DNA of 64,000 bases. It comes from Garcia nutans (Eukaryota; Streptophyta; Magnoliopsida; Malpighiales; Euphorbiaceae). Position 1 is the stretch's first letter; the number at the start of each line of letters is the position of its first letter. The DNA lies in NCBI GenBank assembly GCA_947685225.1, contig CANTUV010000039.1, positions 37,006,001-37,070,000 on the forward strand, given 5' to 3'. Position numbers and translations under genes: made by a program. This document shows positions 47,201 to 57,081 of this stretch, in pieces. The notes below the pieces were generated by a model. The model saw only the letters and a list, made by a program, of their open reading frames with translations, was not told the origin of the DNA and made no database searches.

Positions 47201-48560
47201 GAGTTGTTGGATAAAGGGTTCGTCCGCCCTAGTGTGTCCCCGTGGGGAGCACCCATTTTGTTTGTGAAGAAGAAGGATGGTACCTTAAGATTGTGCATTG
47301 ATTACCGGCAGTTGAATAAGGTGACCATCAAGAACAAGTATCCTTTGCCTAGGAGAGATGATCTCTTTGATCAGTTGAAAGGAGCAGCAGTATTCTCTAA
47401 GATTGATTTGAGATTAGGGTACCATCAGTTGAGAGTTAGAGATGAAGATGTACCTAAGATAACTTTTTGCACAAGGTATGGGCATTATGAGTTCTTGATG
47501 ATGCCTTTTGGGTTGACGAATGCACAAACAGCATTTATGGATTTAATGAATAGGGTATTCAGACCCTATCTAGATCAATTTGTTGTGGTTTTTATTGATG
47601 ATATTTTGGTGTATTCAAGTAATAAGGAAGATCATGATAAGCATTTGTGGATTGTATTGCAGACTTTGAGAGAGAAGCAGTTGTATGCTAAGCTGTCTAA
47701 ATGTGAGTTTTGGCTTGATCAAGTGACTTTCCTTGGTCATGTGGTTTCAGCAGAAGGTATTAGAGTTGATCCGAGTAAAGTTGGGGCTATTTTGAATTGG
47801 AGTCCACCGAAGACTGTGACAGAGGTCAGAAGTTTTCTGGGTTTGGCAGGCTATTATCGATGGTTTGTGAAACATTTTTCTATGATAGCTACTCCACTCA
47901 CCAGATTACTTCAGAAGGGAGTTAGATTCGTGTGGACAGATCGGTGTCAGGCGAGTTTTGAGCAGCTGAGGGAGATGTTGACTCAGGATCCTGTCCTTAC
48001 CCTGCCTGTGGAAGGTAAACCTTATGTGATTTACAGTGATGCTTCACATAGTGGTTTAGGTTGTGTTCTGATGCAGGATGATAGAGTCATTGCTTATACC
48101 TCTCGACAATTGAAGCCGCATGAACTAAATTACCCGAAGCATGATTTGGAGTTAGCAGCTATAGTTTTTTCCTTGAAGATTTGGCGACATTACTTGTATG
48201 GGGAGAAGTGTTTCATTTATATAGAAATATTTGGGTGTTCAGAGATTGTTGAATCTTTGGTAAAGATGGTGGTTAGAATTGATTAAAGACTACGACTGTT
48301 TGATTTATTATCATCCTGATAAGGCAAATGTTGTTGCTGATGCCTTGAGTCGAAAGTCTTTGGCAGGTTTGACTGCTTATTTGCAATTGTTGCTTGTTGA
48401 GTTGAGAGCGTTGCATGCTAGATTTGAGTCTTGTGAAGATGGTGCATTGATGGCTCAGTTGCAATTGAGGCCGGTGTTATTGGATCAGATTAGGGAGGCT
48501 CAATTAGCAGATGAGAGAATTCAGAAAGCTATATTGGATTGCCAAAAGGGGGAGAGTCGA
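47201..48560 (+). pseudogene. T1 reverse transcriptase and RNase H
   Basis: The RT is open for 360 residues (47204-48286): SPWGAPILFVKKKDG, DYRQLNKVTIKNKYPLPR, FSKIDLRLGYHQLRV, MMPFGLTNAQTAF and the catalytic FIDDILVYS at about 47590-47616. RNase H begins at YSDASHSGLGCVLMQ (48028-48075) with ELAAIVFSLKIWRHYL. A deletion and frame change near 48215-48285 removes part of the domain before KDYDCLIYYHPDKANVVADALS (48279-48345). The RT core looks undamaged except for its isolation by stops. Confidence 0.88.
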
Positions 48561-49500
48561 GACTTTTTTTTATGAAAAGTGATGGCAGTTTGTGGTATAG
48601 AGACAGGTTATGTGTTCCTAATGATGCAAGATTGAAAAAGGTAATTTTGGAGGAAGCACATCATTCAGCTTATGCTATGCACCCTGGGAGTACTAAGATG
48701 TATCAAGATTTGAAACAATATTATTGGTGGTTAGGTATGAAGAGGGACATAGCAGAGTTTGTATCTAGATGTCTCACTTGTCAGAGAGTGAAGGCTGAAC
48801 ACCAAGTTCCTTCAGAATTACTTCAGCCATTAACAGTACCATAGTGGAAATGGGAGCGAGTAACAATGGATTTTGTAACTAGTTTACCTTTGACTCAGAA
48901 GAAGCATGATACAATCTGGGTGATTATTGATCGGATGATGAAGACAGCTCATTTTCTTCTAGTTTGGATGGATTATTCTCTGGCGGAATTGGTTGAGCTA
49001 TATATCAGTGAGATAGTGAGGTTGCATGGAGTCCCAATTTCTTTGGTATCTGATCGAAATCCCCATTTTACTTCGAGGTTTTGGAAGAGTTTACAGGATA
49101 CTTTGGGTTCTCGATTATATTTTAGTACTGCTTTCTATTCTCAGACAGATGGACAGTCAAAGAGAGTGATATAGATTTTAGAGGACATGTTGAGAAGTTG
49201 TATCATTGATTTCTTTGGGAGCTGGGATAGATTCTTACCACTGATTGAGTTTGCTTATAACAACAGTCATCAATCTAGTATTAAAATGGCACCTTTGTGA
49301 GGCATTGTATGGCAGGAGATGCAGGACACCTCTATGTTGGGATGAGGTTGGAGAAGGTAAGTTGATTGGTCCCGATTGGATTAAGAAAACAAAAGAGAAA
49401 GTGAAGATAATTCAGGATCATTTGAAAGTAGCTTCAGACCGACAGAAATCATATTCTAATATAAAAGAAGAGACATAGAGTTTAGTATAGGAGATAAAGT
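48561..49500 (+). pseudogene. T1 integrase, interrupted
   Basis: The zinc-binding region HHSAYAMHPGSTKMYQDL ... CLTCQRVKAEH (48655-48800) is followed by TAG 48842-48844 (a Gln codon before WKWERVTMDF). The catalytic core has MDFVTSLP (first Asp, about 48866) and LVSDRNPHF (second Asp, about 49050). TAG 49172-49174 replaces the Gln of VIQILEDML. The third acidic residue region reads QSKRV, so the Glu seems lost. A frameshift follows near 49480. Confidence 0.85.
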
Positions 49501-49908
49501 ATTTTTGAAAGTGTCTCCTTGGAAGAAAATTTTGAGATTTGGCTCAAAGGGAAGCTGAATCCTCATTTCATAGGACTTTATGAAGTACTGGAGAGAGTTG
49601 GACCAGTTGCCTATAGACTAGCTTTGCCTCTTGAGTTGGATCAAATTCACAATGTCTTCCATGTCTCTATGCTTCGGAGATACAGGTCAGGCCCATCTCA
49701 TATTTTGTCAGTAGAATCTATTGAAGTGAGTCTAGATCTGACTTATAAGGAAGAACCAGAAGCTATTTTGACACGTGAAGTGAAATAGTTGAGAAATAAG
49801 AAAGTGCCACTTATGAAAGTTCATTCGAAGAATCATGCTACGGAAGAGGCAAGATGGGAGAGTGAGCAAATGATGAGGGATCAGTATCCCTAGTTGTTCC
49901 AAACTTGA
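49501..49908 (+). pseudogene. T1 integrase C-terminus and chromodomain
   Basis: GKLNPHFIGLYEVLERVGPV and IHNVFHVSMLRRY (49549-49690) are the standard integrase tail. They are followed by a chromodomain-like stretch from EEPEAIL (49750) through LRNKKVPLMKV to EEARWESEQMMRDQYP (49890). Chromodomains guide insertion toward modified histones. TAG at 49786-49788 and 49891-49893 interrupt it, both at Gln codons. The normal stop is TGA at 49906-49908. Confidence 0.82.
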
Positions 49909-49940
49909 GAGCAGATAATTTCAAAGATGAAATTTATTTA

Positions 49941-49953
49941 TAGAGGGGGAGAA
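49941..49953 (+). other. T1 polypurine tract
   Basis: TAGAGGGGGAGAA two bases before the 3' LTR start (TGTAATATTCC at 49955). A purine run of this kind at this site is typical of chromoviruses. Confidence 0.85.
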
Positions 49954-49954
49954 T

Positions 49955-52551
49955 TGTAATATTCCAAAAATTTTAAAATAAATATTAATTGTTGAAAATT
50001 AATTAAAGAATTTAAAAGTGTATATATTTGATTAAGTGAGAAAAGAGAAAGGAAGGATGTGCTATGATGTATATATGAAGATATACACATCATATACAAG
50101 TCAACTTTTTAATAAGGTCAAATGATATTTAATTATTTAAAATAGTAATTAATTTATGGATAGTGGAAGAGGATATTTGGTTTTAATTATATTATAATAA
50201 TATATTGCTTGGTGAAAATTAAAAGAGGGAAAAGTGTGTGGTTAAGAGTGTTAGTTGATAGTGGAGTGGGTGATGACTATTTTCTTCTTCCTCTTCTTCC
50301 TTCGTTGAGCCGACCATCATCATCAAAAGGGAAAGAGATTTTGCTTCTTGCTAACTCAAGAAATTGAAGGATTTCAAGTGTTCAAGTTGGAATTTTAAGG
50401 ATCTTCTTCATATTTGGTAAGTTTAAAACTTGTTTCCTTATTTTTCCATGAAAGTTTGTATGTGTGAATTGGATGTTTGGTGTGGTATGTGTCTATGGTT
50501 AATTTTGGTATGTTTGAAGTTCTTTTGTCTAGTTAACTTTGAAGTTTGGGATTGGATTGAAGAAACGGGTTAAGTTTGGTAAAGAGAATAAAAGTGTTGG
50601 GTTGTGTAATTTTTGAGTTGTGAAGTATGGTTGTGATTGTGTATCATTGCTTTTAATTGAGTTGTTTTGATGTTTATACAAGTATTATGTGGTAAAATGA
50701 TGGATTTGGTTGAGTTTGTATGGAGTTGAAAAACTTAATGAAAGATAATGGTTGGATGTGGCATTTTTGTGTCGATATCAGGTTTTTGGCCTGACATGCC
50801 CGGTGGCACGGCCATATTTTTGGGCGTGTTGATGGTTTTATTTTCAGTGTTGGTGACACGAGTAGTGACATGCCCATGTCGCTGAGCGTGTCATAGCTGC
50901 TATGTTGTAATAGTATTTACACGTGTAGTGACATGCCCATGTCATTGAGAGAGTCGTAGCTACTGTGAGGTTGTAGAATTGACACGAGCAGTGACATGCC
51001 CATGTCACTGAGCGTGTCATAGCTACTATGTTGTTGGAGAATTGATACGTGCAGTGACACGCCCATGTCACTGAGTGGTTAAAGCTTATGTGTTGTGGCC
51101 TTAAGGCACGGTCATGGATACCCCCGTGTTGTTAAGCGTGTCATGTGTAGAGTTTGCCCTAGATAGTTCTTTTCCTTATTTTTCTTTGTGCATCACTTAG
51201 TGATTATTTATAATCACATTTGGTTTAGGCATTGAAGAGACTTGAGTTATCCAATCCAAGTGTTGACAGATATCTTGGAAAAGGAGGTTGGAAGTGGTGT
51301 TTGTTGCTTTTAGAGGTAAGTACAAATTTTGAATAATTGTTCATATTTACATGATATTGGGACTTAAAACATTTGGTTGGAAAATGTGTTAAGTTACTTA
51401 TTACATTGTTGATGCATGAATAAAATGCTATGATTTGTACATTGTGAACTATGTGAAAAATAAGATGATGACTCAAATGTATGGATAATGCAATTCGTTA
51501 TGTATATACTAATGATGGTATTTGAAGCAATTAGTGATTGCTATATTGAAATAAATGAGATATTTGAAGCATTGTTCCTAGGTTGATCATGAGAAAATGA
51601 GAAAGGATTTAATAATGAAATTATGAAAGAATTGTGTGCCTAGTATGTTATTCAATTTTCAGAGTTTTGTGTTTGACGGCATGCCTATGAAGTAACAGTC
51701 CCTTGAAGTTGGGTTGAGCTTGGTCCTTGAAGCCTAGTTGGGTGTTACATGAAGTAGAAGACCCTTAAAGCTGGGTTGGGCCTAGTCCTTGAAGCCTAGT
51801 TGGGATGTTACATATGAGGAAAATCCTCATTGTGATTATGATTCGCCTACGGGCTAGACAAATGTTGTTATCTTGGATCAAAGCAATAACTCTAGAATTT
51901 GAATGGCATATTAGATTCTTTTTTGGCCCATGCTTATCTTTACTTTTATGTGACTTATGAATTGTGGAACAATTGAGTAATTTATCAAAGTATAATGATA
52001 TAATGTTGTGAGATGTGATATTCTTATGTATTGTGCATTAGCATTGCACTTGAATTACATTATTATCATAATTTATGCCACTAAGCTTTCGGCTTAGCGC
52101 GATTGGGGTTCATTGCACAAGTGACAAGGTAGATCCGGTTGAGCCAAAGACTTCGTCTAAATGGAGTCGAGTCTAGGCTTGAGAACTTGAGGGTAGAGTT
52201 GATTATAGACATCAAGATTAGAGATAAACTGCCATCATGTATATATTTTATATTTTTGTGCATATTGATTCCATGTATTTTATAATATATTTTTATGTAA
52301 AAATATGTATATTCAGCAAACTATGAAAATGTTTTGGTTGAACCTTTAGTAATAAAGTTATACGTATGTTATAACAATAAATATTTCATCTATTATTAAT
52401 ATAATATCGGTTGAATGTTTTAAGATTATACAGATGTTATAAATGATGATTTGATTGTTTAAAACGGTTGTGACATTCTTGTATCCTCTATACGTATTTT
52501 ACATATGTTGGGTATATGTAGTGTATGTATATTGGGTATAAGGGTATTACA
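49955..52551 (+). repeat. T1 3' LTR
   Basis: Starts TGTAATATTCC, ends GGGTATTACA and is followed by the CAAGA duplication. It differs from the 5' copy by substitutions, a 22-base insertion near 51275 and a ~50-base insertion near 52110-52165. The ~62-base near-palindromic units recur at 50840-51150. Confidence 0.92.
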
Positions 52552-54247
52552 CAAGAGCCCTGGCTTTGCCCCATTTATTCTCAACAGCATATGTAATGGT
52601 ATTCCCTAACAAATAGTATGAAGGGACGCCCTCAAGAGAAACAGAGTGGGTTCCAATGAACCTTGATTGTGTATCGGTAGATGATCCTTCAGATAAAGGG
52701 GTAGTAAATTCAAAAGTCGAGCTTACTGAGATCCCTGTCCTTCTTTGACGGGAAGTGCTCCGGCTAGCCCCAGCCATGCTAGTCTCTAGTCGAGAAGCCT
52801 CAGAAGAAGGGAATGTGTATTGAGATGAGCTGCTTAGGTTGACTTCAATAAAAGGCATCAAAGAAGACCTACAAAAGTGTTCATAGTCCAGTTGGGGAAG
52901 ATTGAAATTGGAAGCCAAAAGACCAGTATAGTAGTGTGGGTGAGCAGTTGCATTCCTTTCAAGCCTCATATCAGTAGGAGGAGCACATGGAATCAATCTC
53001 CTCATGGATGTTTGATGCATGACATGCTCACATAGATAGTTGGTTCCTTGGTGAATAGAAAATTGCCCCGATAGGTGGTGTATAATGAAGCCTGCTATAG
53101 ATATATTTGGTTGGAGGGGATAAATCTTTCACTAAAAGGGTACCATTTCACCTGCAGTGGGAAAAAGAGTAAAAAAAACTCACATTGTTTATCATCAAGT
53201 TGTTGAAAATAGCTCGCAAGCCCTAAAAATCTAGGTTGCAGGATCGAGACTTGTTGCTTAGTGACCAGCGACAGCCCACAGGAAAAATGTCTATTTGGGG
53301 ACTTTATAAAATAGGTGCCAAATCAGGAAAATATTCACATGCCCATAGCAGCAAAGGTTGATGGAATTTTTAAAAAAAAAATGCAAACCTCCCAGAAAAC
53401 ATGAGTTCCCCTGATAGAGTGAATCCAACCTCGAGATAGTAAACCCTTCTCCTCATACATGGAGGCTAATGCAGCATCTCCCAAGTTATATTCATAGAGA
53501 TGAGTTAGATACCCCAGACTCATCGAGATAGATAGATCAATAATAAAATGGTAGGTATTCCAAAAGGAGCATTCTAGCAGCAACAGAACTACACTACGTG
53601 CAATGTGTAGGGAATGATACTCAAACTCACCATGTCTAGACAACAAGAAATTAATATGGTATCTCAGCCAAGGTTGTGTGACCACAGTATTGTTGATATT
53701 AGGGATTGGCGGGATGATGCCAAATAGGTCAGTAATTCCCTCCTCGAGTATCTCTCTCCAATTTGGAAATGATACCATAGAACGTGTGCCAAACAGGATG
53801 TCAGTGAACAAGTACGTGTCTTAGGGCATCATGGTCAACTCTCCATAAAGAAAGTGGAATGAATTAGTAGTATCCCACCACCTCTCAACTAGTGCCCGTA
53901 GTAGGCCATGGTTGGCTTGTTCAGTACAATCAATAGACAAGAGATCCATAAATCCAAAGGGTAGCAATAGTTCTCTCACCTCACTTGGGAGGTTAAGGTT
54001 ACTCAGCTTAGAGCGGCCCTCTTAAAGTTTCAGTAGGGTGTGTTGTTATAGTAAATAATACAATTGCTCAAAGTAAATGCAAAAGGCAATGAGAAAGGTA
54101 TTTTTATTTCTTTTGTAGGAAAAGGAAGAAAACAAAATATAACTGCATGACACTGGTCTGTAAGGCATGGGTGTGGGAATCTGCAAGCAGGTCGCCATTT
54201 GTCGGCATCTCGACAGCTTCAGGAGATGAAGTAGGAGATTGCGACAT
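52552..54247 (-). pseudogene. E1 antisense ORF a (plant-mobile-domain-like), N-terminal and middle parts
   Basis: Minus strand, likely start ATG at 54245-54247 (MSQSPTSSPEAVEMPTNGD). After a gap that could be an intron (about 54040-54150) the protein continues with SEVRELLLPFGFMDLL, LVERWWDTTNSFHFLYGEL (about 53890-53835), TDILFGTRSMVSF and the 53335-53811 segment (HIARSVVLLLLEC...YNLGDAALASMYEEK). It ends with a Ser/Thr-rich region at 52547-53020. The LVERW/FH/GE and ARS...GDAAL patterns fit the plant mobile domain. A TAA at about 53819-53821 replaces Gln. T1 splits it; the rest is at 42280-42607. Confidence 0.6.
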
Positions 54248-54501
54248 TGTTAGAATGAAATTAAAAGAAAATAAAGAAAAAGGTGGCAAAGAGAAGTAGG
54301 CAAGTAAATTCCTTCTCATCCCCTCCCTATTTATAAGCATTTCAGTCAAGAGGTAGTCCAAATGACACATGGAACCAAATGTGTTCAAATTCACTCCGAA
54401 AATCAATGAATAGTGCACTAATCAGGTTCCTTCTATTTACTCTCTCTTGTTTCACATTGTTTCATAAATTTGATAGCCAAAATTTACGCAATGGGGGCAG
54501 C
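54248..54501 (+). other. E1 3' tail and polypurine tract
   Basis: About 250 AT-rich bases. On the minus strand they would be the upstream region of antisense ORF a. It ends with CAATGGGGGCAGC (54489-54501), a polypurine tract immediately before the LTR start TGTGAACCC. No gene is seen. Confidence 0.65.
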
Positions 54502-56224
54502 TGTGAACCCTTAATTTTATACTTAGCCTACTTGAATTGACCAAGTAAACACAAGCAAAACATGCACCCCAGTACTTTTATGGGAGCTAAACAAGATATG
54601 CCAAAATGCTTCAAAGGACCAAGTAAAATTTTCTCATCTTTAGTTAATTGAAGAACTTCAGGTATATAAATTTGTTAGTGATATTTTGAGGATAATATGG
54701 GCAATGCTATTTAAAGATTACTTAGATATCCAAGAATAGCTTCAAATTCTTTAATCATGGGCCATAGCTCAAAATTGCCAACTTTGAAAGTCCTATATTC
54801 TATATTCCAAAAGGAAGCTATAGCATACAAAAGTTTAATTTAATTTAATATTCTGGAAGCATTTCAAAACAGTAATATCAGACTAAGATATTTGTTCCTA
54901 ATGTACTGCTTGAAGATTCTTAAATAGGCTCTTAATATTTTTTAAATTTCCCTCAATCGTGCTTTTCTAATATGCAATGAGTAAATAAGGGAATTTTGGA
55001 CACCAATTCAAAAAAAGGACTAGGATTGGAGGCAATGTCTGTGAATACTCGAATTTCGAGGCTCGGAAAGCCGATTTTCTTAGACTACAAAAGACCAAGC
55101 CAGACCGGACGATCACGACAAACTTCACCGAAAGTATGTCTTCATGGTACTTGAAATGTCCGGAGCGATGCAAGGATCACGGATATTGTCTCGGAATAAT
55201 TTTTGGAGGTCCGTAGCTCCCAAAAAATCAATTTGAACAAAAAACGTATGAATTTTCGTGCCTTTTTGGGACTGAACCGCCGACCGCGGCGGTCCGACCT
55301 CCAACCGCTGACCACGGAGGTCCGACCGCAGTCCAGTCCGAATTTTGTCTATAAAATGCTGTTAAATTTTCAAAAAAGGGGTTGGCTATTGGGATCCCAA
55401 GCCTCATGCTGACGAATTCTCTGTTTACACACGATTAAGAACTTTCATTGGACTTTTATTTGCATAAACCTAACCATGTGCTGTAGGAATTAATCAAAAT
55501 CAAATCCAAGGTCCGAGAAACAAGAGCTGGAACTACGAAGTGGGAGAATCCTAAACAAGGCAGTATCCTAATTCATCATTTGTCAATCCAAGCATGTCTT
55601 AAACATTGCACCTTCTTCTCAATTTCTTTCTGGTCAAAGATCTAATCCTTTTAGGTCTAAGGCCTAATTTAACTAATCAATCAACATTTCGGCATGAAGC
55701 CACGAATGAATTAATCTTTTTGGCACGGAGCCTAAATTGCATTCTTTTTGGTACCAAGTACCTAAATTGCATCAAATTTAGCACTAAGTGCTTAAAACCT
55801 CACAATTTTGACAAAAAGCCCGACAATGCACGAAGCGTACACTCACACATGCATAATGCATAATTGCCTTTAAATAGGCTTTTCCGAACTACATGGGCTT
55901 TGATCTCTCATAAAAACGAGGGTATGTAGGCATGTTTGGGATTCACACCAAATAGCAAGTCCACAATTTACTAACAATCTGCTTGTCTTCTTTTCTTTGT
56001 CCCTTTTGGGTTTGTTTCTTTTGGGCAAATTAATCAAATACATGACATAGTCCCCGAATCCTCCTTGGGTTCGTAGATTAGAAACCTTTACATTGGATGC
56101 ATTAATTGGAGTCAAACAAGGGTTTTCTTAGTTTTTCCCTTTGAACAGAAAAAACTGAGTGGCGACTCCTAACAACAAGTGAACGTTCATCCGAATTCTT
56201 TTTGGGTGAAAAACGAGGTTCACA
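54502..56224 (+). repeat. Tat-type LTR shared by E1 (3') and E2 (5')
   Basis: Starts TGTGAACCC, ends GGTTCACA, 1723 bases. TATAAAA at 55350-55356 gives a U3 of about 850 bases. A GC-rich segment at 55270-55340 contains CCGCGG and a repeated GGTCCGACC. U5 has the structured motif at 55886-55933 and a run of AAGTGCTTAAA / GGAGCCTAAATTGCA repeats (55640-55830). It has a polypurine tract on the left and a PBS on the right, so it can be read as the 3' LTR of E1 and the 5' LTR of E2. Confidence 0.8.
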
Positions 56225-56227
56225 ATT

Positions 56228-56245
56228 TGGCGACTCCACTGGGGA
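56228..56245 (+). other. E2 primer-binding site
   Basis: TGGCGACTCCACTGGGGA three bases after the LTR, intact, identical to A1's. It is complementary to the 3' end expected for plant tRNA-Arg. Confidence 0.85.
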
Positions 56246-57081
56246 CCATAAAAATGATTTATGGGATCTTAGTGGACTACAATTGTTTATTTGACTAATT
56301 TGCCCTTCTTTAGGGTACTTTTATTTATTTTGCAGGGTACCTTAGCAATATATATCCTTTCCTTAAGGATATTGGAATAAAATTGACAAAAGGAATCTTT
56401 TTCCTTTGATGGACCCCTTGTTTGATTAATTGTGCACTTGTTTTGTCATTTAGAGAATCTTTTTCTCTTGCATTATATGGGGGAATCATTTTCCTCCATT
56501 GCATAAAAAAATTGTTTTCAAATGAATTTCTTCTCTTTCTGTTCAAAATTCTGAGTCTAGATAGCAAGTAGCGCTGACCGGCAGGTCTCCTTGATTATGC
56601 TGGCTGACAGCCAAAGCGTCCTCCCTGTTGTCGCAAACAATTCCAATCCTTTTGGAATGGCCCATGAGTAAACGTACTGTTGGACCCACGCGAAACTCTT
56701 TGTTTCACATATGGTTAGGTACATCTTACTCAAGACTCAAGGGTCCCTATTATAAGCCTATTCTCTATTTTTCATGTAACAATAGAACCCTCCCTTAGGT
56801 TGTATGTACCCAATGATAGTGCCGCATTCCATTAAAATGAATTATGATGTGATGAGGTGCATTCATGCAACATAACAACATTGTTTTGGGGAAAACCTTT
56901 TGACATATGCAAATGGACTAAGAGTCTTCCTACCCTATACACTACCTTAATCCTTTACCCTTAACCTTTGCAGGTACCCACTATCCGTGTGCCTTTACCT
57001 GCACAAGCTACACCAACTCCAACTGTGCAATCACCCACAAGTCCTATTACCCCAACTTCACTAACTACTCCAATTACTAAA
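56246..57081 (+). other. E2 untranslated leader
   Basis: No gene is supported. The frame of gag is open upstream to 56968 but without an ATG. A pyrimidine-rich run ends in TTTGCAG at 56973, just before GTACCCACT, and looks like a 3' splice site, so part of the leader might be an intron. A GATATTGG/GGAATC-type imperfect repeat lies near 56440-56500. Confidence 0.5.

Larger units (their letters stand above)
42608..52551 (+). mobile_element. Element T1: complete Tekay-like chromovirus LTR retrotransposon
   Basis: LTRs lie at 42608-45129 and 49955-52551. The PBS is of initiator tRNA-Met type, gag-pol spans 45300-49908 and the polypurine tract is at 49941-49953. CAAGA flanks the element at 42603-42607 and 52552-52556. 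Total length is 9944 bases. Domain order is Gag, protease, RT, RNase H, integrase, chromodomain. The RT sequence, long LTRs and C-terminal chromodomain fit the Tekay (Del) clade. It interrupts E1's antisense ORF a. All enzymes are broken by stops, and the LTRs show modest divergence, so it is a relatively recent but dead copy. Confidence 0.93.

Noticed and set aside
56968..57081. Upstream start of E2 gag-pol at 56968
   Set aside because: The codon there is TTG. The first ATG in frame is 57082, followed by a coiled N-terminus typical of Gag.
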